Assembly (NCBI GenBank): GCA_003342895.1
Contig: PTFA01000111.1
Span: forward strand, 346,199-410,198
Direction of reading: 5' to 3'
Source: Casuarius casuarius
Taxonomy: Eukaryota; Chordata; Aves; Casuariiformes; Casuariidae
Length of the DNA stretch: 64,000 nucleotides
The position numbers were made by a program, and so were the translations under genes. This document shows, piece by piece, positions 14,401 through 26,300 of the stretch (position 1 is the first letter of the stretch; each line of letters opens with the position of its first letter). Under the pieces are notes generated by a model. It did no database searches. It saw only the letters and a program-made list of their open reading frames with translations, and had not been told where the DNA came from.

Positions 14401-17400
14401 ATTATATTACCAAGATTAGCTGAGCATAACCATGCAGACCAACATTAATATCTATTTAACAATTCGTAGGAAAAAGTTAATAATTTTTAGATTAATCTCC
14501 ACAAATATACAGCCAATTTTCATTCATCAAAAGCATTTTTTTTAGCTTTTATTGTAAGCTGTTGTGTACTGTACCCTACCACTAGTTTGGGAACATTGGG
14601 TATATCTGACATAATTAAAGGAAGGTTCCCACAGCGTAGTTATGTTGCTAAGATACATCTATTAAAGTATTTTATATTAATTTGCCGTGTGAAATAAGTA
14701 AGAAGACAGAGCTTTGGATGGTATGAAACAATTGTCAGACACAGAGGTCAAAATCTTCATTTTGTCCTTTGCAAGATCCAAGCAAATAAGCATAAAAGCA
14801 TATTATTGCAGATGGGTACTTTCTTATCTGGAAAAAAAAGAGAACAAAAACATGAAGACACGCATTTTGAATACAGAGTAGAATATCTGCTGGAGGGAAA
14901 TCAAAATATGGTAAGTATTATTTTAAGCAATACTAAACCCCGGTTTTGTCACTCACTTTTTAAAATAATGGAGTGCTAGACAGATCTGGAACTACCACCG
15001 CACTAATGTAGCCATTCTTCATAGCAGTTACTGACTTCTGGCATCAGCCTGTCTCCTTCCCAGCTGGAACCATGGCAGGCAACACCACACAACACCAACT
15101 TCTTTCATTTTATGCTTCAAATATATCTTCACTCTTAGAAAGATCTGTGTTCTTGTCTGGTGGTTTTTACAAGGTTTTCGTAAAAGGCAACTGACTGTAG
15201 CGAGAAGGAAATGTGACAATACAGAAGAATCATCTCTCTGCAGTGACCTCTGGTTAGCTTCAGCTCCACAGGCAGAAGGATCTCGTAGGCTGTGATCGCT
15301 GGGTGAGCGTTTGCTTGCTTGCTGACTGGCAGGATCATTTCAGAAGTACATATGTGGATAAATGAAGTTAATTATTCTGAGTATAATCAAGCTATACCTC
15401 ACTTAGACTCATCTCACATTTCAGGAGCTTTTGTATCTTCTGAAAATCTGAGCTGCAAAGTCGCAGGCATCTTCTATTGTTCAGCAAATGTGTTTAAATA
15501 GGACAAAAGTATTGGAAATACTAACAGTATCCAAGCATTCTGTTTCAGCATACTCTCCCATTTGCAGTCTGCCATCCATTTCTAGCCTACCCCTCAAGAG
15601 TCTTTTTTTTTTTAAACAACATTTCATTTTGCTCTTTTATATGCAAACTAGCACCTTGTGCATACAAATTGCCAGTAACTGTTGTGCACTCAGTTGCTTA
15701 ATTTGNCTGTGCAACTGCAATGACAAACCATGCAACTGAAGAGTAAAGCTCCACACCTCCATTTAGTTAAAACAAAGTATTTTAATGTTTCATGTTTGTT
15801 AATTCCTCCTCGCTTGCTGCTCCCTCAGTTACTCATACAAGTACCTCATTCCCNCTGAGATCAAATTTCATTAAAATTTGTGTTTGATTGATAATGTTCT
15901 CTCCTCACACAGCTGGAAAGGTGATTCTTCTCTCTCTGGCATCTTTATCAAAAAATCAAGTTGCTCTTTCCCCCCATATTAAGCTTACCACCAGTGCAAT
16001 TACCAGCATGCATGCTTTTCCTCACAACACAGTTATCCCTGTTTAATGAGCTGGGTGCATTCCACTGAACCAATAAACAATTACTAGTTAAAGTTTTCAT
16101 TCTCACAGATTTTATTTCACACTATCCTTTTGAGGAAAGGGGAGTTAAATACAACTACTAGCTGCTATATAAGGTTCCTAAACTATCACAGGCTGAAGTT
16201 ACCTCTCTTACTGTCTGAATTCATTCTGTTGCTTTGGAAAGAAATTGCAGCTGGCATTTTAAAGTCTTGCAGTTCAGGAAGCATTTTTCCTTTGTTCCTG
16301 AGGAAATACTTTTCTGTCATCTCCTTTTTGTTATATTTAACCCACTTCCTACTTTCCCTACTCTCATTTTCAGATTTCTTTCATACTTCAGTCAACATGA
16401 TGGATCCCCCTTCAGACATAGGGTCAAAGTTTCAAACAACAGCCCAAATACTTTCTGGAATATATCCCACATCCATATGGTAAAACATCACACTTCATAG
16501 TCACCAGTTCTTGGGGTCTGGTCACAAGGAATAATGCCACTTTGTTTCCTTCTGTAGGCCACCTCCTTGTGATGGGAAAAACTTCAACCTCCAGTACTTT
16601 TAGACTGTGCTAGCAGGAAATATTTTGGTCTCTCCCCAGTCTGTAGATGATATACAGCCAGTGAGAGATCTGGTGCACAGCGTTTCCCCTNCCCTGAGGA
16701 GGTGACAAATAGGCACGGGTGCAGGAGAGGATCGGAGGCATCAGCCAACACCTTTTTCATGCAGTAGGTAGGGCCAAACAGAAAAAGCCCCCTTAGCTTC
16801 AGAGCCCTCTGCTCCCTCCTCTGTGTCTCTCCATTTTGCTGCTCAGAATTCTTACAGCACAGCATAGAAGATTAATGGTAAATATATTGATATTGATATA
16901 GGCAGTAATAAACTGTTTTAAACAGCATCAACAGTAAAAAATGGAAATGACAATGAGACAGTGGCAAGGAACTCGCACTACCTGATAAATAATTGATTTT
17001 CAGAAGTTCTTTACAAGATCAGCTGCATCATAGTAATGCAGAATAGTTACTGTTCAATTAGGAACTTCGTCTTTGTTGTTTCAGTACTATAACAAAAAGA
17101 CTTGCATCCCCAAATTAAAAAAAAAAAAAAGGCCAAAAGATCACGGAAAACTCCCCCACAGTCCCTTCTTTCTCATCATTAGGAATTGGTATTGTATCTG
17201 ATGAACTTCTCCAGAATAAAGAATACAGTTGATTGGTATCTTGTACGTTTTATGTGAGAGGCCTTTGCACACCCTATAAATTCAGAGAGATAGATGTGTT
17301 AAAAGTACTACATATGATAGTGACTAATTTCTTAGCTATACAGTTTTGCTCTGCTTCTGTAATCTTGTTTGAGAATCTGTTAATCTAGCACTGAGCTGAA

Positions 17401-18973
17401 TGGGACCTGTCTGTGCTCCAGCAGTAACAAAATACCCTACTGAATGTTGACTGAAAGAAAAATGCATCTTAAACACTGAAATAATGTATACTTTAAAAAC
17501 TTTTAGAAAAGGGCAGGCTCCAGTATGTTTCTAAAAGTAAGGTGTAGAGGGCAGGGAATACTCACTGAGCAGTGACAAATATTACAAAAAATCCGTTATC
17601 CTTTGGCTGAAGCAAAATTTTGTATTCCTCGGAGAAGAGAAATCTAAACTGTCTGAGAGATGCCTTTTTAAGCAATGTGCCCATGTTGCATTACAACAAA
17701 CATTATATCTGGTAGCAGAATATATGGTATGTAGCTCTGAGAGTTAAGTCACAGATAGCTGTGAGTACTTGGTATNACTGAGAAATGATTCCCTCCTACT
17801 TATGAGCTGATATATGGATTTATATTTTGGATTGTAGGCACCAAAAGTTTATCTTTCTTTATAACTTGAAATAATGCTTTCAGGGCATTCACAATAGCAA
17901 TGCCTCACAGAAAACAGGGGAACAGCAACACTAAGTGACTTACCAGAAAAACTGGTTTTATATTTTCCATTAATGGAAGAAGCCTTTTTGGCAAAAAATA
18001 AAGTGTTCATTAAAATATGTTCATGTTTGTCTCAAAAAGAGAAGGAGATTTAAAAAAGTCCAAATTAATATAATTTTAAAAATAAATCTCTCAACAAAAA
18101 AGAGGGTGGAGAGAGGAAAAGAAAGAAAAAGGGAAAAAATATCCCAAGAAGGAAGATTAATTTTGTCAAAATATTTCATTTAAGATTAAAAAATCCAACC
18201 AAATTTATTTGACCCTGTTTTACTCTAGAATTATGCTACCAAAGGTTTTATAATAAAAACAAAATACACCTAGTCAACTTAACCCCTCATGCCATGTTCA
18301 TATCTTGTTCACCTGAAAATGCGTATTCTGCTTCACTACATATAGTTCTTTGAAAATACTGTGATTGCTGGGAAATGTTTGCCGCCACCACCACATATCC
18401 CACACTTTGAATCTAAACTAGTGTAGTAAACATTTGCAAAAGACTTTAAAATATTTACTCTATAACTAGCAATCATGACTTTACAATTACCACACGATAT
18501 TGAAAAGCTTTCAATCACCTCCTGCAGCTCCAGCCTTTCATAGAAAAATATTTTCTGATAAATTAAATTCTTTTTTTTTCTGCAAAGAAAAGCTATTCTC
18601 ACTGAGAATCAGTTTACGTTCTTAGATTCCTAACATATAGCATGCATTTTATTTGTGTTATATTTTGTTTATGATATTTCAAAGAGCATTTCATTCTGTG
18701 TGACAATAGTATGCACTTTACCATTCTGGCATCTGACAGAAAGATAGGTGCAGTATCTTGTTAAGGGATCATAATTATTGATGAAAACGTATTAGAATAA
18801 TTTTTATCCATAGATACTGTGGGTAAAATGAAAAACATATTGTCAATGTCACCTGTTCTGGCACTTTGCAGGAAGCAATTCAACAGCAACTGTAGAAAAT
18901 TAGTTTATAAAGGTTATTAGGGTAGAGATCATAACAATCATTTTAATGGAGTTTTAGAGATTCAAGGCCTTTG
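2441..18973. other. Long intergenic stretch without recognised genes
   Basis: This is AT-rich sequence with no exon, RNA gene or clear mobile element that I can support. It contains homopolymer tracts, for example a 17-base T run at 8390-8406 and a 14-base A run at 17117-17130. There are also short TA/TATG-rich stretches (around 7390-7415 and 13534-13575) and a TTG/CTG-rich stretch at about 12568-12606. A moderately GC-rich segment at 6840-7060 has overlapping open frames on both strands without any recognisable motif. A segment near 10673-10750 faintly resembles a CR1 3' end but is too degraded to annotate. Confidence 0.55.
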
Positions 18974-19047
18974 CCTTTCCCTTTCCTTTTCCCTTTCCCT
19001 TTCCCTTTCCTTTTCCCTTTCCCTTTCCCTTTCCCTTTTCTTCTTTT
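18974..19047. repeat. (CCCTTT)n pyrimidine-tract microsatellite
   Basis: This is an almost pure pyrimidine tract built from CCCTTT units with occasional CCTTTT variants. On the minus strand the bases at 19015-19035 give four GGG runs separated by AAA, which fits the G-quadruplex pattern. The long uninterrupted pyrimidine/purine asymmetry is also compatible with triplex DNA. Confidence 0.9.
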
Positions 19048-19669
19048 TTCCAAAGGATATCCTGAAGGTTTACAAAGAAAACTTAATGATGTGCCTGCTT
19101 GTGCATGAAAAGAGTTTGTGCATCAGTATTCCAGAACTGAAGGTACAACCAAGGAGACCTCTTCGAAACATGTTAATTGTTGGTTTGCCTTTAGGGTAAA
19201 ATACTTAAATTATTTTATCTGGGACTCACGGTGTCCCAGAGGTGCAAGATCAAGTACAGATTGATTTCAAAGGATCAGGTTGTCATGCAGCATTTTAAAT
19301 GAACTCAAGTCTGGCATAGATCTCCAGATATATCTATGCAAGTTAAAGGAAGGCTTTTTAACTGTCAGTGTTATTTTTCCTTGCTGAAACAAGGACACAG
19401 AGAAAAAGATGAGAAGAAACAATGTAGCCGGAGGGGAGACGTCACACAGTGACTTTAGTACCTGCTCTAGAAGGGCTCCTAACAGTGTATGTTTAAATAA
19501 ATGACAATTATTTCCAAGATTATTTCTCATTAAATAATTTTTATTATATGGAAAGCTACAGAGCCTTTCTTCCAGAACTTTTAGTATTTGATGGCTCACA
19601 TTGAATACAGTTATCATGATCCAGTATTTGCACACAAAATATTCTGATGCATCTTTTTGGGTGGGCTTG
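19048..19669. other. Non-coding sequence between microsatellites
   Basis: I see no gene. A 147-codon open frame on the minus strand (19267-19710) begins inside the adjacent TG repeat, so its N-terminus is a run of His-Thr codons. It has no recognisable domain and is treated as chance. Confidence 0.6.
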
Positions 19670-19714
19670 CACGTGTGTGTGTGTGAGTGTGTGTGTGTGT
19701 GCGCGCACATGTGT
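19670..19714. repeat. (TG)n dinucleotide repeat with a CG-rich alternating end
   Basis: TG units are interrupted once by GAG and end in TGTGCGCGCACATGTGT. From about 19687 to 19714 purines and pyrimidines alternate without a break, which favours Z-DNA. TGTGCGCGCACA at 19698-19709 is a perfect 12-base palindrome. Confidence 0.9.
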
Positions 19715-20290
19715 TTTGAGGGGGCTTTTTTGTTTNTTTTTTAATGTCATTCTTGCCTTGATTGAGGGATATTGCCCAGCTGTGAGCATGGTAAGGAAAA
19801 AGTTCTATATATTTTTATTACATGCCCTTGAATGATAAAAGAGCTTGTGTAGCCAGGGGAACTGTGTAATCCAAGTTTATTTATAAAAGGTGTCATTCAA
19901 AGGACTGATGGAAATATTCACATTACTTTTTAGGGCTGAGATATGACTCTGACTTCAAGTTTGGTGGGAAAAGTGTCTTTGTTAATACTATGGTTTGTTT
20001 CTCTGCCATATTTGCTATTTTGTTCTGGTGTTTTGATCATACCTTCAAGTCATTCTTCCCTCCCAGCTTCAGGTGCTTGCTCTTCTGCTCAGTCAGCTAC
20101 CTGCTGATCATGGCCATCCAGCCCCCCTCTGCACACAGGTCCTTTGCCTCCTCAATTCTAGCTTCCTTATCTTCCCTTTCTTAGGTCTGGGAGATATCTA
20201 TAGAGCAATATCAGTGTAGTGACAGATTTTAAATCAATCAGTAACACTACACAGATGTGAACTTAGTAGTACTTGACCTGATTAAAGCCT
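19715..20290. other. Non-coding sequence
   Basis: I see no gene or recognised repeat. An isolated N at 19736 lies in a T-rich run. The short open frame at 19990-20184 shows nothing identifiable. Confidence 0.55.
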
Positions 20291-20386
20291 ACAGAAAAAG
20301 AAAAAAAAGAACAAAGAAAAAAGAACAAAATAAAGGAAAAAAAAGAAAAAGAAAAAAGAAAAAGAACAAAAAAGAGAAAAAAAAAG
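20291..20386. repeat. A-rich polypurine tract
   Basis: About 95 bases are almost entirely A with scattered G and a few C (AAAAAG/AAAGAAC-like units). It has no flanking features that would mark it as the tail of a retrotransposed copy: the preceding bases are not a recognised SINE, LINE or mRNA. Confidence 0.85.
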
Positions 20387-23300
20387 TCTTATATGAAATG
20401 GCACTGATTTAAGGGTGTTTAGTAGGGGCTTCAACCCGTTAAGGGAGGTCAGCTGCAGATTCTTTTAATTACATTAGTGTATCTTCTGAAGCAGAGATTA
20501 AACCTTACTTCTGCACGCCATTCCCCCACTTCCCTATTTTTCACTCTGAAACTGTTGCTTGTTTCTCAAAGTTGGTAACAGTATTCGTGTCTTCTTTGGA
20601 AAATGCTGCTTCTCATTGATGATGAAAATGAGCAAAATCACAATGGCATAAGGAGGACAGAAAATTGATGGGTATTTTTTACATGGAAAAGACTTTTTTG
20701 TCATGCCATTCTCACCTCTTCCTACACTTTTCTTTGAAGGCTGAGAGTCCTTTCATATACTGCACTTAGGAATCATTTTTGGCCAATCAATGTGACAATG
20801 ACAAAAAAGCTCTTCACTTCAAGATACATCAATCACCTGCATTGTTCATGGTTGGATAAGAATCTGAACGTGGAAGAGCTTGAAAACTGCTTCTGGATTA
20901 CTGTTGGACCTTAGTAGAACTTAAGGATTCTGGAAAAAAAAATCCAATTCAAATAATTGCTGAACTTGAGCAGTCAGGTTTGCAGAACTGACCAAATATA
21001 CTCAAAAACACTAGACACCGCAGTGATTATTGTGCTGAGACTGGACATTTCCACCAGCTGCTGCAGTATGTTTCAGAATGCACCTCAATTTATTGCAGGA
21101 GGAAGAAAAGAGCTGAGTGAAAACGTAATCTTTGAGCCTGCTGCCTTTGCATTGGCCTGTACGTGTCTCACCGTTAGCGTTACACGTATATGCATTGTAA
21201 GAGCAGATAAGGACTTTCACAAGAAGGACCTTTTGTAGGAAAAGGTGGAATTAAATCTTGCATTAAGCCCCAAATAAAAATCAATTGCTGGGGTTTTTGG
21301 ACACATAGCACAAGTGCTTTTCTTCATGAATTAGCAGTCATATGGAAAGATATTTTGAAATCCTATAGGTCATGCGGTATGTGTTGAACTGAAGAAGTAC
21401 TTACTGTAATCATTATAACTTCTCCTACCACTGTGATGACAATATCTCCACAAAACACAGTATACACTGTATGGCCAATAGTATGTGACTATGAATTGGT
21501 CAGCTATAAATAATTTACATTTTAAATAAATATTATGTTAATCACTTCATTTACTGTAACACGAAAATTGAATAAAACCTGTCTTTGCTGTATTCCAGGC
21601 TTCACAGCCAGGGTTTATGGGCAGATGATGGTTGTCATATACCGTAAAAAGAGACCACAGGGCAAAAATAGAAGAAGAAAAATATAGACAGGCATTTCTG
21701 TGCAACTGAATTGAATCTTTCTGCTGAAATTAGGTTACTGACTTCTTAACTGTTTGTCACACATTTATTCCAATTAATTTCAATTAGGCAAAAGCAAACG
21801 TAAATGAATATTGAAACACAGATAAAGTAACCATACTCAGAGACTGTGATCATCAGACATGATTTTCATCTGAGGTGATTAGTGGAACTTGTAGACAGTC
21901 CACTAAAAATTGTAAATTGTATTTTCTAAACAATCAGTTACATTAGGTAGGCTTCATGATGTGACAGGCCTTAAATAGATTATTATGCTTTAAAATTGCT
22001 AATGAATGTTGACATGTGCATGCTATTTTTATTAAGATAATTAATAATGCATAAGAACGTAGAGTGTGCTGCTTCAACACTGAATTCTTTCACTATTTTA
22101 TGTTTCAGAGAGATTCACCCACTACTATCTTTAGAAATACATACTTTTGTTCCCGTTTTATGGAGGATTCTTTGCTAAATTTTATTTTGTGCTCTTTTGT
22201 GAATTAGGAAATGTAGACTACAGAAAGACACAGTCTGGATCACAGCCCAATTAGACAGTTATCTAGTCCTTCCATCAAATAACATCTTCATCATCCTCTG
22301 GATATATTGTTGTCCCTTGCTACATTATATGCCTTCTATAGTAAAGGTAGCATCAATAATTCGTGAAAATAAAAGGGGGAGTGAATGATTGTAGTATTTT
22401 TGTGAAAAAAAAAAAAGGAAAGTGTGTTATAGGTTTGAGTCAGATGTTTTACTAATGTCAGTTTACTTCAGCTTTGGGAAATGTCTACTTCAGACTTCAG
22501 CGTAGTTAATGTAGCTTTTACTGAGCTAACTCAGCCATCGGTTGCAGTTCGGCAGCACAGAACGGAGCAAGGGTTAATTTATGCTGCTAAGCAATGTTAC
22601 TCATTATTCTCTTAAGAAGCTACGTTTTTAAAACTTACAAGTTTAAAAAAAAATGAGAAAGTTTTGAGAGAAACGAGAAAATAGAATTAGTGACTAAGAG
22701 AAGCGTATAAAAAAAATTACATGTCCCTAAGCATAGATGTTCTTTAAACAAAATCAGAAACACACATATATATTACATTTGCAATTCTGAATTAGAGCAT
22801 TTAATCCTGCAAATCTGATTCTGTTACTGTTAATCTCTGTCATTCAGGTAAAGACAGAAGCAAATGAAAATAAGGCACTTGACCAAAAATAAAATACGTA
22901 AAACCAGGTGAAATGGAGAAAAATTTCTTCATCCCTAAAGTCAGTCATTATGTTTCTTAAATCAAGATACTTTATCTGCCCAACAGTACTTTTTTCTGTC
23001 TAATTATTTAGCCTGTTTTAACATTGACCAGAATAGCTGGATGAAATCATGTTTAAATGTTTGTTTCCTTTTATTCAGAGGATAAGAAAAGACCATAAAA
23101 GATCTTACTGACCCTGGAGGTTATTTTCTGTACCAGATCTTTAGTGACTCCAAAACTACTACTTCTGAGTTGCTTCCTTCTCTAAAATTAGCCTAGAGAG
23201 CTTCTGTTTCACCACATCTATGTGCTGAACCTATGTATTTAACTCTGAACCTATGTGTTTAACTTCGATGCTTACAATTAAAGCAAAAATGACTCTGGCA

Positions 23301-26300
23301 GCCTTTAAAGGCATTTCCATTTCTGCATCAAATGCATGTATGAAAAGTAGTCATCTGAATATACTGAAAAGAGGTGCCTCCACTGGGCACCTAATGAAAG
23401 TACTACCTAGGTGTCTATATGAAACTGACTGTTTCCCAGTGGAGATTAAGATTAAACATGATTTACCAGGCATTTACCTTTCCCTACCTATTGCAATGAG
23501 AAATGTTTCTCTTTAATACACCACCCATATCAATAATTATGGTAGTGTTTTCTCATTTTGGTCTAGAGCTTTTAATTTCATGTTTTCCTCTCTGTTCTGT
23601 TTATGAAGGTCAGCAGAGCTGGTGTGATTTTTGTCTCTCTCTCTGGCTGCTTATCTAATTCATATACTTGAGGCTTGCATCCAGTTTTTCTATCTTTTAG
23701 CTTATTTCCTGTCCTGACAGCAGTGTTTTATTTCTATGGAGCAATAAGTCAATGTGAAGGTAGTTAATGCTGGGCTTAGCTGCTTTCTAGTTCTACATGA
23801 AAAATGCATCTTTCATCTCTCATTTAAATATTTGTTTTCCTCTGGTGATTAATTTAACAGATTCAGTGTTCCTTTTTGTGACCCATGTAAAAAAACACAT
23901 TTTATAGCTGGATAGTGGTTGACCCTCCATGCATTTGGATTTATCCTTTCTGAAAGCTTTTCATTGTTCTGTTGTTGTATTTTTTTCTTTCTCCAGTACA
24001 TTCTACAGCATGATCTTTATGGTAAGCAGTATCCTAGTAACAGAAATAATTGGCTGTTGAACTCAGAAAAAATATTATTTTGCATTGTATTTCCAACAAA
24101 GAGAAAAGCTGGAGGCAAGATTACAAATACCTGATGGACACAGCCTGCAAGTATGGACTAGGAAAGGTTGGAAAGGTAAACACCTGGTCTTTAAAACATA
24201 TTAGTTGTTAGATTTTTGCTTTAGAGTAAATTAAAGATATTAACAGGTGTAAATTGTTATACATGAATCAATCTGTGTATCTTTTGTTGGGGAAGGGTCT
24301 CATCCAGCAAAGTTCATGAACACGGTGGAATGACTAAGATGATAGTTAAATTGCAGTCCTGTGTTTAAGCGCCTTGCTGAACTAGGATCTTGCTGCTCAT
24401 GTTCTCTCTAGATATGTACTCAGACATATCATAATACAGAATATTAAAGAAATACAATCCAGTAAGATGTTGTATCTAGTTTTATGCCCAATATGATGTA
24501 GGATAAACATTTTAAAATTAAGAAACAAACTGTAATAAATGCTTCACAGATAGAACCCCAAACTAATCTTTTCATGTATAATTCAGTGCAGTTTATTTAT
24601 TTGCTTGGCTAAGGAATATTTCAGCAAGATACAATAAGATGGAAAACGTAGGATGGAAACGTATATATATAATGATGTAGGATTTTTAACACGCTGGGTA
24701 AACATATACTATAGTAGAGATCAACAGCTATATATTAAATGACGTAACTTTTTTCAGTTGAGCAGGGTTCTTATAGTCCAGTTCATTCAATACAATTATA
24801 ATTGATGTTAACAGAAAATGTAAATTGGAAAAGATGTTAATTTACTGTTGGCAAAACTCTATTCTAATTGAAATATCTCATNCTAGTGCAATAATTAAAA
24901 TGTTGGCATACAAAGTGATTAATATGACCTTAAAAACAAATTATTTGACCTGTATAATGATGGTACTTCTTTTAAATACATTCAATAGGATCTTTCCTCA
25001 CTGATTTGCACAGCATGGTGGAGACAAAAGAAAATAAAGGTCAGAGCCAAAAAACAAACACTCAAATGAACAAACTTAGTCTCTTAAAAGCGGATTTGAG
25101 TGAAATTTAGGCATTTTATTGCAGAATTCTGATTGTGAAGGCCAAATTCAGATACTGTTGGAAGAATTTAAATTTCATACATTCCTTACTTTTTGATTTT
25201 AAAGATACCAGAAGACAGAAATGGGATTCAGCTGCCTAAATGCAGATGTCTTGAGGCTTACTCTCATTATGCTGGTTATCCAATGCTTCTTTGTTTAGTC
25301 TATGAAAAAAAGAAAAGATGATTCTTAGGCATGATTCTTCTCATCTTCAAGTAGACATACAAGCTAGACTAGGCACATCTCGATTTTCTCTCCACTAGGT
25401 AGAAATGGAGGCTAGCTCAGCTGTAGCTATCTACTTTGTACATGTCTAAACTTAAGTAAAATAAATCTCAGCCCTAGAACTGTACCTCTACCTTCACTGA
25501 CTCATTTCTAAATCCTTCTGGAGCTATGGATTAGGTCGTGCCAACAACATCTGAGGACTCTGATCCTGTTTTTAGAATATTCCTGACACACTACTAGAAT
25601 GAGGTTCTTCCTGCCCAAATACAGTTTTCTTTCAAATCTTGGTATCAGGATGATGATTCTGTGCATTTCCTCCTTGATATTCTTCTGGATGGGACATGCA
25701 ATTAAAACACAGTGCCCAGAAGCAACTGGCTGGGTGTGAGAAGAGGGTAGGCAAGGAGAAGCACAAATGCACTCTCTGCCCTGCCCCTGCAAGCTTTGCT
25801 GCTCTGCAGTAAAGAAACATAGATTCATTGGGTCAGGGAGCGAGTAATGGAGACAGAAAATGACTTTGTAGTCATAGGATTATGTCTCGCTCTGCTCCAG
25901 AGGCAATCGGTGTACTTCGATTAAAAATACTTAATCAGTCCTGAAGTTCTGTAACAAAGCTGTCATCACAACCCACGTGAGTGCCCTTATCACTAGGGAA
26001 TCTCACCCTCTTCCTGGCTCCCTGGATTATAAATTGTTTGCTACTCAGTGGCACGGTTTCAACAGGAAGATGAAAAGTGATTTTTTTTTTCCCATTCCCT
26101 ATCTGAAAACCTGTACATTTTCACAAACCTTGAGTTCATCCCTCAACCTCCTGCTGACATTCTTGCCTCCTCTAAACTGGCTTTTAGATGCATTCTGTGA
26201 TGAGCTCTACAATCGTCATTTTTTTCAGATTAGGCACCACATCAGGATGTGTGACAGCTCCCATCTGGTGCATGGACTGTCCTTTTTCCCCTAGCATAGC

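Noticed and set aside
19267..19710. 147-codon minus-strand open frame, the longest in the window
   Set aside because: Its first part is the His-Thr translation of the TG microsatellite and the rest has no motif. It is chance extended by a repeat.
21465..21490. String loosely resembling a Tc1/mariner terminal inverted repeat (TATGGCCAATAGTATGTGAC)
   Set aside because: I found no matching inverted partner, flanking TA duplication or transposase remnant nearby.
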